Of a stretch of 64,000 bases of DNA, positions 10,067-19,240 are shown piece after piece. The notes under the pieces are model-generated. The model was not told the origin of the DNA. It did not search any database and was given only the letters and a program-made list of their open reading frames with translations. Numbering within the stretch: position 1 is the stretch's first letter; the number at the start of each line of letters is the position of its first letter. Location of the stretch: assembly GCA_035719105.1 (NCBI GenBank), contig DASTGN010000006.1:285646-349645 (forward strand). The letters run 5' to 3'. A program made the translations under genes and the position numbers. This DNA comes from UBA8389 sp035719105 (GTDB lineage: Bacteria > Bacteroidota > Bacteroidia > Bacteroidales > UBA1402).

Positions 10067-11725
10067 TTATTTAGTTGTTTTATAATTTTTCGTAACCTTT
10101 CTCAAGGCCAAATCGTATGCTTGATAATAAGATTCGATGAATTCGGACCAATGCGCTTTTTGGGAAAGTTTTTGAGCACGGTCGGAAATAAGTTTACGTT
10201 CATTGTCGCTTTTGCGGGCAAAATCCAGAATGATCAGTGAAATGGCATCGGCCACTTGTTGCACATTGTGGTCGTTTCGGTTTAATACGGCAACACCGTC
10301 CGAAATACCTTCTTCATCGCCCTGTTGCAAGGCCCATGCTCCAAAACCCGCTAAATTGGTGGTAATGGTGGGTATTGAAAAAGCAATGCTTTCGAGTGGG
10401 GTGTAACCCCATGGTTCATAATAAGATGGGAAGACAGTCAGGTCGAAACCGGATAGTAAGTCGTAGTAAGGCATGTTCAGGATGCCGTCGCTTCCATTCA
10501 AATAGCAGGGAACCAAAATAATTTTAACCTTGTCTTCGGCTGAATTTTTGAACCCGCGGTATTGAATCATTCTCAACACGTTGTCATTTTCGATGTGATT
10601 GAGCCAATGGGTGGTCCATGGATAATACAGCGGGCTTGTTGTGTTGTTGGAATCGGCCATTCTTACAAGTACTTCCTGACGCGGTGCCGAAACGTCTCCC
10701 GGTACTAAAAGGAAAGCAACGATTTCGCGTTCCAACGATTTCTGTTTTGAAAGTTTGTAAAGCGAATCAATGAAAACGTCCAATCCTTTGTTTCTAAACT
10801 CGTATCGTCCACTGGTGGCGAGGAACAGCACATCTTCTGACAAAGTGCATCCACACAGCGCTTCGGCTACTTTAGTCAATTGGTTTCGAGCATTCATTCG
10901 TGTTTGTTCAGCTTTCTTGCCTTTGGGCACAAATTGATCTTCGAAGCCGTTGGGTGTGACGATGTCCGGGTTTTTTTCGAGCAAAATCCGGCATTCCTTG
11001 GCTGTGATGTCGCTCACCGTGGTGAAACAATTAGCATGACGAGCTGCCAACTTTTCCACGGAATGTTTGGAAACCATGTTCAATTCTCTGGCCATCATAT
11101 CTCCATTATAGAAAGACATGAAGTCGTAGAGTGGCTTGTTGTTGCCGCAAATAGAACGACCAATGGAGGTAGCATGGGTGGTAAAAACGGTTGCCACATT
11201 CGGCAGGAACTGTTTGCAAAAAAGCAAGCCGAAACCAGTGGTCCATTCATTGAAATGAGCAACGACGTTTTGATCGGAGAGGTTGGAATAATCGTAAAAA
11301 CTTTTGATGACCTTACCGCAAGCCCAAGCAAACAGGCAGGATTCATCGTAATCACCGTAGGCATGCAGGGAATCCACTCCGAACCAATTCCATAAATCGG
11401 TGAATATCTGATCTTTATTAGAATAATAGTCGGTATAGTCCACTAAAATGACCATCGGATGTCCGGGAATGTCCCAACGCCCGACGCGAATTTTAAGACC
11501 TTCTGCAGCAGTCTGTTGGCGCCATGGAATCAGTAAAGATGCATCCTCCGTAAAACCAGCATTGCGTTCGTTCAGATCTGGGCCAATAAAAATAATTCTG
11601 TCTTTGTGGCTGGTTTGCAGTGATTTAGCCCTTGTGGAAAGAACTGTGTAAATGCCTCCTACCTTATTACAGACTTCCCAGCTTACCTCAAAAATATAGT
11701 CAGGAATCAACCGTCCTTCTTCCAT
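10067..11725 (-). CDS. Glycogen synthase, GT3 (eukaryotic-type)
   Basis: A 552-residue glycosyltransferase resembling the GT3 glycogen synthases that Bacteroidetes share with fungi and animals, not the usual GT5 GlgA. Visible motifs are FEVSWEVCNKVGGIYTV at the N-terminus, VAHFNEWTTGFGLLF, VFTTHATSIGR and, near the C-terminus, FPSYYEPWGYTPLESIAFS. It extends glycogen from a sugar nucleotide. First gene of a two-gene operon with glycogen phosphorylase. A TATCTTTG promoter box lies upstream on the minus strand (11761-11768). Confidence 0.9.
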   Translation of the reverse strand: MEEGRLIPDYIFEVSWEVCNKVGGIYTVLSTRAKSLQTSHKDRIIFIGPDLNERNAGFTEDASLLIPWRQQTAAEGLKIRVGRWDIPGHPMVILVDYTDYYSNKDQIFTDLWNWFGVDSLHAYGDYDESCLFAWACGKVIKSFYDYSNLSDQNVVAHFNEWTTGFGLLFCKQFLPNVATVFTTHATSIGRSICGNNKPLYDFMSFYNGDMMARELNMVSKHSVEKLAARHANCFTTVSDITAKECRILLEKNPDIVTPNGFEDQFVPKGKKAEQTRMNARNQLTKVAEALCGCTLSEDVLFLATSGRYEFRNKGLDVFIDSLYKLSKQKSLEREIVAFLLVPGDVSAPRQEVLVRMADSNNTTSPLYYPWTTHWLNHIENDNVLRMIQYRGFKNSAEDKVKIILVPCYLNGSDGILNMPYYDLLSGFDLTVFPSYYEPWGYTPLESIAFSIPTITTNLAGFGAWALQQGDEEGISDGVAVLNRNDHNVQQVADAISLIILDFARKSDNERKLISDRAQKLSQKAHWSEFIESYYQAYDLALRKVTKNYKTTK

Positions 11726-11760
11726 GAATACAACCCTAATTATCTATAAAAAATACCCTG

Positions 11761-11807
11761 CAAAGATACTTCTTTTCACCAAACTTTTTGAATTTAAGCT
11801 ATCTTTG
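11761..11807. promoter_or_regulatory. Divergent promoter pair for glycogen operon and acyltransferase
   Basis: Two TAnnTTTG boxes point away from each other: TATCTTTG on the minus strand at 11761-11768 (for glycogen synthase) and TATCTTTG on the plus strand at 11800-11807 (for the acyltransferase at 11826). They lie only 31 bases apart, so the two promoters may interfere with each other. Clear -33 TTTG boxes at the usual spacing were not seen. Confidence 0.6.
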
Positions 11808-11825
11808 TAACTAAATCAAACCATT

Positions 11826-12392
11826 ATGTTTGCACAAGGCCTTTGCAAGGGGATTTTAAGATTAATTGGATGGAAATGGGATAGTTCCATCCCTGATTTG
11901 GACAAATGTGTCATTTGTGTTGCTCCACATACCAGCAACTGGGATTTCGTCATGGGGAAACTGGCTTACACCGCTTTAGGCAGGAATGCCAATTTTGTCA
12001 TCAAGCAAGAGTGGATGAGAGGACCAATCGGCAAACTGATGTCCAAACTTGGAGGTATTGGCGTGGATCGAAACAAGCCCAGCATGTTTACCGACCAAAT
12101 GGCCGAACTCTATAGGACCAGAAGCAAATTCAACCTGGCCATCACCCCGGAAGGAACCCGAAAGGCGAATCCAAAATGGAAAAAGGGATTCTACCACATT
12201 GCAATGAAAGCTCAGGTTCCCATTGCCTTGGTAAAAATCGATTATGGCAACAAGCAGATGTCTATTTTCGAACTGTTCACTCCAACCGGAAACGAGCAGG
12301 AAGACATCTTTGCCATTCAGCAGAAATATATGGGTGTCAAAGGCAAACACCCCGAAAAATTCGTACTCCCTTCCAAACCCCTCGTGAAATGA
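11826..12392 (+). CDS. 1-acyl-glycerol-3-phosphate acyltransferase family protein
   Basis: A 188-residue PlsC-type acyltransferase. The catalytic HX4D box is APHTSNWD (near residue 38) and the substrate-binding box is TPEGTR (near residue 104). It is shorter than housekeeping PlsC and has no strong N-terminal membrane anchor, like the small cytosolic-face acyltransferases of Bacteroidetes. The acyl acceptor is not certain. Its stop overlaps the next start as ATGA (12389-12392). Confidence 0.8.
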   Translation: MFAQGLCKGILRLIGWKWDSSIPDLDKCVICVAPHTSNWDFVMGKLAYTALGRNANFVIKQEWMRGPIGKLMSKLGGIGVDRNKPSMFTDQMAELYRTRSKFNLAITPEGTRKANPKWKKGFYHIAMKAQVPIALVKIDYGNKQMSIFELFTPTGNEQEDIFAIQQKYMGVKGKHPEKFVLPSKPLVK

Positions 12393-13159
12393 GAATCAGC
12401 TTGATTCAGACGGACATCATTTGGGAACACAAGAACGCCAACCTGATGTTTTACGAAAGCTTGCTTTCGGGCTTGACCGGAAAAACCGATTTGGCAGTTC
12501 TTCCGGAAATGTGCACGACTGGTTTCAGCATGAATCCGGAATCATTAGCCGAAACGATTGAAGGAGAAACCATTACGGCTTTCAAACGCATGGCGTCTGG
12601 TTTCGGTTTTGCCATTGCCGGAACATTCATCGGAAAGGATGATAAACACTGCTACAATCGTGCTTTTTTTATAAAACCCGACGGTCAGGTAGACTTCTAC
12701 GACAAACGTCACTTGTTTCGGATGGGTGATGAGGGTCATCACTACGCTTCGGGCAAAATCAAGAAAATCGTTTCTTATCTCGGCTGGAACATCCGTTTGG
12801 CAGTCTGTTACGATCTTAGGTTCCCGGTTTGGCTTCGCAACGTAAAAAACGAATATGATTTGCTCTTGGTCATGGCGAACTGGCCAGAAAGCCGCCAACA
12901 CGTCTGGACCAGCCTTTTAACTGCGAGAGCGCTCGAAAATCAAGCGTATGTATGCGGTGTCAACCGAGTAGGAACGGACCCCAATCAAATCGTTCATTCA
13001 GGCGGTTCGATGCTGGTCAATGCCTATGGAACCAACTTGTCTGAATCCAACCCAGAGGGTGTAAGCGTACAGACACTCACACTCAACCTGGAGGAATTGC
13101 ACCGCTTCCGACAAAAATTTCCGGTATGGAAAGATGCGGATGCGTTCGAAATTATTTAG
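12389..13159 (+). CDS. Omega-amidase / carbon-nitrogen hydrolase
   Basis: A 256-residue nitrilase-superfamily amidase. The catalytic triad is visible as Glu in VLPEMCTTGF, Lys in YDKRHLF and Cys in AVCYDLRFP. The ordering and the FSMNPESLAE segment match YafV-type omega-amidases that hydrolyse alpha-ketoglutaramate or alpha-ketosuccinamate. The start at 12389 is chosen because it overlaps the upstream stop and yields the family N-terminus MRISLIQTDIIWE. It overlaps the convergent methylglyoxal synthase gene by 8 bases. Confidence 0.87.
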   Translation: MRISLIQTDIIWEHKNANLMFYESLLSGLTGKTDLAVLPEMCTTGFSMNPESLAETIEGETITAFKRMASGFGFAIAGTFIGKDDKHCYNRAFFIKPDGQVDFYDKRHLFRMGDEGHHYASGKIKKIVSYLGWNIRLAVCYDLRFPVWLRNVKNEYDLLLVMANWPESRQHVWTSLLTARALENQAYVCGVNRVGTDPNQIVHSGGSMLVNAYGTNLSESNPEGVSVQTLTLNLEELHRFRQKFPVWKDADAFEII

Positions 13160-13604
13160 ATGAACGTTTAAAGGTGATGTATTTCGGTTCCATTGGAATA
13201 TAATCGGTACGATCCCATAATGTGCTGGTAATCATTAAGTCAGCACTGTATCGGTTGCAAGCGATGGGTACATTGTGCACTCTGCACTGACGAAGCAACA
13301 TCTGAATATCGGCTTCATGAGGCTGCGGGTTCAAGTCGTCAATCAAAAAAACAGCCAAGTCGATTTGTTTCCGAACCACCAAAGCGGCGATTTCGGCATC
13401 ACCTCCGAGCGGGCCTGAGTTCATACAGGTGATTTCTGCATTGACTCCCTGGCTTTTCATCGCTTTTTCAACCAAAGAGCCCGTTGTTCCGGTGCAAACC
13501 AAATGGTGTTCAGAAAGAAAATCTGAATTGAAAATGGCCCACTCAATCATGTCTGCCTTGCGCTTATCGTGGGCTACCAAGGCTATTGTCAGTTTCTTAT
13601 GCAT
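13152..13604 (-). CDS. mgsA: Methylglyoxal synthase
   Basis: A 150-residue enzyme converting dihydroxyacetone phosphate to methylglyoxal and phosphate. Family motifs: VAHDKRK at the N-terminus, TGTTG, the phosphate-binding SGPLGGDAEI, and HNVPIACN. This bypass relieves sugar-phosphate stress, and in fucose-degrading bacteria methylglyoxal and lactaldehyde feed the same reductases. Its length is normal for the family. It is monocistronic, convergent with the omega-amidase gene. Confidence 0.93.
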   Translation of the reverse strand: MHKKLTIALVAHDKRKADMIEWAIFNSDFLSEHHLVCTGTTGSLVEKAMKSQGVNAEITCMNSGPLGGDAEIAALVVRKQIDLAVFLIDDLNPQPHEADIQMLLRQCRVHNVPIACNRYSADLMITSTLWDRTDYIPMEPKYITFKRSSK

Positions 13605-13738
13605 CTTATTTTTAAATTGAATATGATATTTCGGTACAAAGGAATAATATTTTATTGGAATATAGGAGTAAGGTACGCATTTGTTGTTAATTTTGGTGTC
13701 GCCAAAAACCGTAATCTTGTACGTTTCTTAAAGTTTTC

Positions 13739-14881
13739 ATGAAGAATCGTCTAATTCTATCACTGTTGATCTTCAGTTTGGGTTGTTTGTATCTGGAAGC
13801 CTCCAATAAAGACTCCATAGACATGCAGACCCAAATCTCCATGTACGGATTGTTGAATCCTGAAAATACGATCACGTTTTCGGCAGGAGCCAGAGTTCTT
13901 CCTCAAGTGGATTATTTGCGCGACTTTTCCAGGGACAGGCGCGTCAGTGCCGAAGTTTCGGGAAATTTCAGTTTGAATGCAGACCTGCTGCCTCGAGCAG
14001 TGGCTAATGATCATGACCCAGTATTTTTTGCTCGTTTGTACAGGGCATGGGTGCGTTTTTCCTCGCAGCGCAATGAAATTCGGGCTGGGTTACAGCAGCT
14101 CAACTTCGGTTCGGCCTCTTTGCTCAGACCTTTACAATGGTTTGATGGGATCAACCCGACAGATCCGCTTCGTTTGACCAACGGTGTTTGGGGTATATTA
14201 GACCGCATTTATTTCGAAAACAATGCGACTCTTTGGTTGTGGGGGCTTTATGGAAACGGGGATAAACGTATTTGGGATTTCAACAAGCCTCAAAAAGACT
14301 TGCCCGATTTCGGTTTTCGGTTTGAACATCCGGTTGCACAAGGTGAAGTGGCCGTATCAGTTAATCATCGACCGGTGGAGGTGAATGTCGGTACCGATTT
14401 AGAATCTCGATTTCAGGAAACGAAAATCGGTTTGGATGGGAAGTGGGATCTTGGGCCAGGTATTTGGTTTGAAGATAGTTACACCGTGACATCAAAAGAA
14501 AGCCCCTTTCAAGGAGGTTGGAACCTGTTGACCGTTGGTGCTGATTTGACGCCTGAAGGTCTGGATGGCGTTTCTTTTACCGCTGAACATCTGCTTAGTA
14601 CGAATTTTTCTTCCGTAAACAATGTTCAACTTACCACCAACTTGTCTGCCTTGTCCGTAACCTGGCCCATTAATATGATCAACCGTCTGAGTGGCATTGC
14701 TTTATACAGCTGGGAGAATGATTTCTGGTTTCGTTTTCTGACCTTTAGTGCCGATTACGATCGAAGTTCATTTTATCTGATCAGCTTTTGGAACTCGTCT
14801 GCTCCCGGTGTGCAGTTGCCCATGGGTTCTGTTTCCTTCTCTGGCTACGGCCTCCAATTGATGTATGTTGTCCATTTATAA
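13739..14881 (+). CDS. Putative outer-membrane beta-barrel protein
   Basis: A 380-residue protein not recognised as a named family. It has a signal peptide (MKNRLILSLLIFSLGCLYLEA) and alternating hydrophobic strands rich in Trp, Tyr and Phe (ATLWLWGLYGNGDKRIWDF, FWFRFLTFSADYDRSSFYL), the pattern of an outer-membrane barrel. It is the first gene of an operon with an ABC ATPase, two FtsX-type permeases and a LolA-like carrier. This suggests that it completes an envelope-spanning export route, which is inference from order alone. Confidence 0.6.
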   Translation: MKNRLILSLLIFSLGCLYLEASNKDSIDMQTQISMYGLLNPENTITFSAGARVLPQVDYLRDFSRDRRVSAEVSGNFSLNADLLPRAVANDHDPVFFARLYRAWVRFSSQRNEIRAGLQQLNFGSASLLRPLQWFDGINPTDPLRLTNGVWGILDRIYFENNATLWLWGLYGNGDKRIWDFNKPQKDLPDFGFRFEHPVAQGEVAVSVNHRPVEVNVGTDLESRFQETKIGLDGKWDLGPGIWFEDSYTVTSKESPFQGGWNLLTVGADLTPEGLDGVSFTAEHLLSTNFSSVNNVQLTTNLSALSVTWPINMINRLSGIALYSWENDFWFRFLTFSADYDRSSFYLISFWNSSAPGVQLPMGSVSFSGYGLQLMYVVHL

Positions 14882-14906
14882 ATTGCGATACTAATTACAA
14901 AGTCCT

Positions 14907-15596
14907 ATGAATGAAATAATCCAAATCAAAAACCTGGTCAAACGCTTTCCTGTCGGAAAGGATTTTTTCACTGCACTTCATGAGATCAATTTGAACTTCG
15001 GGCAGGGTGAATTCGCTGGATTCACAGGCCCAAGCGGTTCTGGAAAAACCACGCTGCTCAACATCATCGGTTCCTTGGACGCCCCCTCGCAAGGGAACGC
15101 CATTGTCATGGGTCAGGATGTAGCCCTTTTAAGCAATCGGGAAGCCGCTTTACTCAGGAACCGTCACATCGGATTCATTTTTCAAACCTACAATTTATTG
15201 CCTGTCTATACGGTTTTTGAAAATGTGGAATTTGCTTTGTTGCTTCAGAAAATGTCGACCACTGAACGACGCAAAGCCGTTATGGAAGCCCTCGAATGGG
15301 TGGGACTCACGGACAAAGCGAAATCTCGTCCCAATATGCTTTCGGGCGGGGAAAGTCAACGGGTAGCCATTGCTCGCTCCATGGTCAAGAAACCCGAAAT
15401 CGTCTTAGCCGACGAGCCTACCGCCAATCTTGACTCGACGAATTCGCACCACATCCTGCAAACGATGAAAAAACTGAATGAGGAACTGAATGTGACTTTC
15501 TTGTTCGCAACGCACGATGAAAAGGTGATGAAATACCTGCGACGCATCGTTTCGCTGGAAGATGGCAAAGTCATTTCAGATCGCTTAACCGAATAA
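14907..15596 (+). CDS. ABC transporter ATP-binding protein (LolD/MacB type)
   Basis: A 229-residue ATPase with all canonical motifs: Walker A GPSGSGKTT, the Q-loop region FIFQTYNLLPVYTVFENVEF, signature LSGGESQRVAIAR, Walker B IVLADEPTANLD and a H-loop (FATHDEKV). The NLLPVYT stretch is typical of the LolD/MacB group, which works with FtsX-type permeases to move lipoproteins or other substrates out of the inner membrane rather than to import solutes. Followed after 4 bases by its permease gene. Confidence 0.92.
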   Translation: MNEIIQIKNLVKRFPVGKDFFTALHEINLNFGQGEFAGFTGPSGSGKTTLLNIIGSLDAPSQGNAIVMGQDVALLSNREAALLRNRHIGFIFQTYNLLPVYTVFENVEFALLLQKMSTTERRKAVMEALEWVGLTDKAKSRPNMLSGGESQRVAIARSMVKKPEIVLADEPTANLDSTNSHHILQTMKKLNEELNVTFLFATHDEKVMKYLRRIVSLEDGKVISDRLTE

Positions 15597-15600
15597 AGCC

Positions 15601-16761
15601 ATGATTGCCTTTAAACTCGCATACCGCAACCTAATGGGAGCAGGACTTCGCACATTTCTGAATGTTAGCGTGTTGTCCTTTGCCTTTGTGCTGATTATCT
15701 TCTTCAATGGGATGATGGATGGTTGGCACCGTGAAAGTCGTACCGACACGATAGCGTGGGAAGCCGGACAGGGTCAATTGTGGCACCCGGCACTCGATTT
15801 GTACGACCCGCTGACGCTTCAGGACGCTCACATGTCCTTAGACCAGCCTGCTTTGAAATTGATCCATGACGGACAACTCACGCCCATATTGATTATTCCC
15901 GCCACAGCATATCCACAAGGTCGAATGGAAGGCATTCAACTAAAAGGGATCGACCCGAATCAAAAGATTCTGGACTTGCCTTCTGCTGTCCTGGCGAAGC
16001 AGGGCGATTGTTATGGAATGATAGGAAAACGTGCAGCTAAAAATATGAAACTAAAAGAGGGTGACCGGCTTTTAGTTCGTTGGCGTGACATCCATGGAAC
16101 GTTTGACGCCAAGGAAATCGTAATCGCCCGTGTTTTTGAAAGCAACGTCGCTACGGTTGACAACGGCCAAATTTGGTTACCCATCGATTCACTCCGTTCC
16201 ATGACGAACATGTCGGATCAGGCAACACTGCTGGTTTCTTCCAAAGCCTATGTGGGCGGTGATTTGGGACCTTGGAAATGGAAAGATTTGAAGTTTCTGC
16301 TGATGGATTTGGACAACATTGTCAAAGCTAAGAAAACCAGCGGATCGATATTACAGATGCTTTTGCTTTTTATTGCCCTGTTGGCCATCTTCGATACCCA
16401 GGTGTTGTCGATTTTCCGCCGCCAGAAGGAGATTGGCACGTATATTGCATTGGGCATGACCCGCTGGCAGGTTGTCGGAATTTTCACGGTTGAAGGCGCC
16501 GCTCACAGCATTTTGGCCGCTTTGCTTGGAGCCCTTTGGGGTATACCGCTGCTACTGCTCATCGGCCATACCGGCATCAATTTCGGTATGGACGATATCG
16601 GCATCGCCATGCGAAGTGTTATTTATCCGTATTACAGTGTCGGTTTGATCGTGAGCACTACCGCCATCGTAATTCTGGCTGCCACCATTGTCAGCTACAT
16701 ACCCGCTCGCCGCATCGCAAAAATGAAACCAACGGACGCACTTAAAGGAAAACTTCAATGA
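15601..16761 (+). CDS. FtsX-type ABC permease (first)
   Basis: A 386-residue permease with one TM near the N-terminus (VSVLSFAFVLIIFFNGMMDG), a large periplasmic domain, and three TMs in the C-terminal third. The cytoplasmic segment RRQKEIGTYIALGMTRWQVVGIF between them is the FtsX/MacB coupling helix region. The tail TIVSYIPARRIAKMKPTDALKGKLQ is typical. Its stop overlaps the second permease by 4 bases, so a heterodimer (LolC/LolE-like) is likely. Confidence 0.88.
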   Translation: MIAFKLAYRNLMGAGLRTFLNVSVLSFAFVLIIFFNGMMDGWHRESRTDTIAWEAGQGQLWHPALDLYDPLTLQDAHMSLDQPALKLIHDGQLTPILIIPATAYPQGRMEGIQLKGIDPNQKILDLPSAVLAKQGDCYGMIGKRAAKNMKLKEGDRLLVRWRDIHGTFDAKEIVIARVFESNVATVDNGQIWLPIDSLRSMTNMSDQATLLVSSKAYVGGDLGPWKWKDLKFLLMDLDNIVKAKKTSGSILQMLLLFIALLAIFDTQVLSIFRRQKEIGTYIALGMTRWQVVGIFTVEGAAHSILAALLGALWGIPLLLLIGHTGINFGMDDIGIAMRSVIYPYYSVGLIVSTTAIVILAATIVSYIPARRIAKMKPTDALKGKLQ

Positions 16762-18032
16762 TCAAATTTTTGTTTTTGGGTATATTAAGGGATAAAAGCA
16801 GAAGCTTGCTGCCCATCATCGTCGTTTCGGTAGGCGTTTTTCTGACCGTCGTTTTAATAGGATGGATGAACGGTATTTTTGGAGACATTGTCGATATCAA
16901 CGCCAATTTCACGACCGGACATGTGAAAGTGATGACCCGTTCCTATGCGGATAACGAAAACCAGTTGCCAAACGATTTGGCCATTTTGGATGCGAACAGC
17001 CTGACCGATACCTTGATGAAGGAATATCCGAACATGAAATGGGTGCAACGCATTCGTTTCGGGGGTCTCATCGATGTTCCGGACGCCAACGGTGATACCC
17101 GCTGTCAAGGGCAGGCCATTGGTACGGCATTGGATTTGTTTCATCCCGAATCGGGGGAAGCGAAACGTCTGAACATCCAGAAAGCCCTGCAGAAGGGAAG
17201 GATTCCTGCAAAACCGGGTGAAGCGTTGGTCAGTGACGAGTTTGCCACCCGTTACCACGTTGCCGTCGGGGATAGTTTCACCTATTTTGGTACGACCATG
17301 AACGGAAGTATGGCGTTCAAAACGTTTGTCGTCAGCGGTACTGTTCGGTTTGGCACTTCCATCATGGACAGGGGCGCCATGATCGTTGACCTCTCTGATG
17401 CCAGACTGGCATTGGATATGGATGACGCTGCTGGTGAAATTTTGGGTTTCCTGCCCGAAAATCTATATGATGAAGACTTGGCCAAAAACGTTGAAACAAC
17501 TTTTAATGCCAAATACAGCCATCCCGATGATGAGTTTTCACCCGAAATGTTTCGGCTGAGCGAACTCAACAGCATGGGTCAATACATCGCCATTGCCGAT
17601 AACATGAGTTTCATCATGGTTTTCATTTTTGTGTTGGCCATGTCGGTCGTACTTTGGAATACCGGTTTGTTGGGCGGGCTGCGACGGTACAACGAATATG
17701 GTTTGCGATTGGCGCTTGGCGAAGAAAAAAAGCATATTTACAGGAGTTCGCTGATGGAAGCCGTCCTTATTGGCATACTGGGGTCGGTTTTGGGAACCGT
17801 TATTGGATTGATTATCGTGTACAGCCTGCAGGTTCACCCCTTAGACGTGAGCAGCATGACTGGTAAAGTAACCATGCTGATGCCGCAAACGTATCGGGCC
17901 ATTGTTTCACCGAGTTTGTTTTATATTGGATATGTACCTGGTTTGGCTGCTATGGTTTTAGGTAATGCTCTGGCAGGCAGAGCGATATATAAACGCAAGA
18001 CCGCAGAATTATTTAAAGAACTGGAAGTATGA
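16758..18032 (+). CDS. FtsX-type ABC permease (second)
   Basis: A 424-residue permease with the same layout as its neighbour: one N-terminal TM (LLPIIVVSVGVFLTVVLIGWMNG), a periplasmic domain, then three TMs with the RYNEYGLRLALGEEKKHIYRS coupling segment. The two permeases are diverged paralogues. It overlaps the next gene by four bases (ATGA at 18029-18032), indicating one transcript for the whole export unit. Confidence 0.88.
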   Translation: MIKFLFLGILRDKSRSLLPIIVVSVGVFLTVVLIGWMNGIFGDIVDINANFTTGHVKVMTRSYADNENQLPNDLAILDANSLTDTLMKEYPNMKWVQRIRFGGLIDVPDANGDTRCQGQAIGTALDLFHPESGEAKRLNIQKALQKGRIPAKPGEALVSDEFATRYHVAVGDSFTYFGTTMNGSMAFKTFVVSGTVRFGTSIMDRGAMIVDLSDARLALDMDDAAGEILGFLPENLYDEDLAKNVETTFNAKYSHPDDEFSPEMFRLSELNSMGQYIAIADNMSFIMVFIFVLAMSVVLWNTGLLGGLRRYNEYGLRLALGEEKKHIYRSSLMEAVLIGILGSVLGTVIGLIIVYSLQVHPLDVSSMTGKVTMLMPQTYRAIVSPSLFYIGYVPGLAAMVLGNALAGRAIYKRKTAELFKELEV

Positions 18033-18763
18033 TGAAAAAAATCACGATGGTAGCGTTTCTGCTGCTCGCTTTAACATTGAATGCCCAGGATGCTAAAACC
18101 ATTTTGGCCAAAGTGGATCAAAATATGGCGTCCAAAAACCGAGTTTTCGAATCCACCATGACGGTACACGGTAAACGTGCCAGCCGCACCATGACGTCCA
18201 AATCGTATTCAGTCGGAGAAAACAAGTCGTTTACGGAATACCTGAGCCCGGTACGGGAACAAGGAACCAAAATGCTGAAAGTGGGCAATCAACTTTGGAT
18301 TTATTCACCGTCAACCGACCGTACTATCCTGATATCGGGGCAGATGCTTCGCCAATCGGTGATGGGTTCCGACCTCTCGTACGAAGATATGATGGAGGAC
18401 AGTAAGCTTACAGACAAATATCAAGCCGTGAACACTGGTACGGAAGTCATAGACGGACGCAAGTGTTATGTGTTGGAACTCACCGCCATGACCACCGATG
18501 TCAATTATTTCAAACGCAAGTCTTGGATAGACACCGAACGCTTCGTACCTTTGAAGGAGGAACTTTTCGCCAAAAGTGGACAATTACTGAAGCGAACGAT
18601 TTTAAGCGGGGTCAAGCAGGTTCAAGGACGTTGGTTCCCCACGGTGATTTTGTATAAAGATATGCTGAAGGCCGGTGAGGGAACGGAATTTAAAATGACA
18701 AGCATCCTGTTCGACCAGGTTATTCCCGATTATATTTTCTCGAAAGCGGCATTGAAACAATAA
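18029..18763 (+). CDS. LolA-like outer membrane lipoprotein-sorting protein
   Basis: A 244-residue protein with a signal peptide (MMKKITMVAFLLLALTLNA). The remainder matches the LolA-like fold of the outer-membrane lipoprotein-sorting family: STMTVHGKRASRTMTSKSYS, then LKVGNQLWIYSP, then DLSYEDMM and the Tyr/Leu-rich KRKSWIDTERFVPLKEELF strand. Such proteins occur with FtsX-type ABC exporters and probably carry a hydrophobic substrate across the periplasm. Substrate unknown. Confidence 0.82.
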   Translation: MMKKITMVAFLLLALTLNAQDAKTILAKVDQNMASKNRVFESTMTVHGKRASRTMTSKSYSVGENKSFTEYLSPVREQGTKMLKVGNQLWIYSPSTDRTILISGQMLRQSVMGSDLSYEDMMEDSKLTDKYQAVNTGTEVIDGRKCYVLELTAMTTDVNYFKRKSWIDTERFVPLKEELFAKSGQLLKRTILSGVKQVQGRWFPTVILYKDMLKAGEGTEFKMTSILFDQVIPDYIFSKAALKQ

Positions 18764-18766
18764 AAA

Positions 18767-19240
18767 ATGAGCGAACTTAAAAATCTGGGTCATACGACGA
18801 CCTATACCTTTGATTATCATCCAGAAGTTTTGGAAAGTTTTCCGAACAAACATCCGGAAAACGATTATATGGTTAAATTCAACAGTCCGGAATTCACCAG
18901 TTTGTGTCCCATCACTGGTCAACCGGATTTCGCGACTCTTTACATCAGCTACCTGCCTGACGGTAAGTTGGTGGAAAGTAAGAGCCTGAAACTGTACTTG
19001 TTTAGCTTTCGCAACCACGGTGCTTTTCACGAAGACTGTATCAACATCATTCTTAAGGACTTGGTGAAGTTGATGGATCCGAAGTACATCGAAGTTTGGG
19101 GGAAATTTCTCCCTCGCGGTGGTTTGAGCATCGACCCTTATTGCAATTACGGAAAGCCAGGAACCAAATTTGTTCAGATGGCTGAATACAGAATGATGAA
19201 TCACGATTTGGCTCCAGAGACGATCAACAACCGTGGCTAA
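18767..19240 (+). CDS. queF: NADPH-dependent preQ0 reductase QueF
   Basis: A 157-residue enzyme that reduces 7-cyano-7-deazaguanine (preQ0) to preQ1 in queuosine synthesis. The catalytic Cys47 (SLCPITG) and Asp54 (GQPDF) are present, and so is the ESKSLKLY substrate motif at residues 70-77. It is the short, single-domain (GTP-cyclohydrolase-like) form. It begins 3 bases after the LolA-like gene, so it is co-transcribed with an unrelated export operon, and its 3' end overlaps umuD. Confidence 0.95.
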   Translation: MSELKNLGHTTTYTFDYHPEVLESFPNKHPENDYMVKFNSPEFTSLCPITGQPDFATLYISYLPDGKLVESKSLKLYLFSFRNHGAFHEDCINIILKDLVKLMDPKYIEVWGKFLPRGGLSIDPYCNYGKPGTKFVQMAEYRMMNHDLAPETINNRG

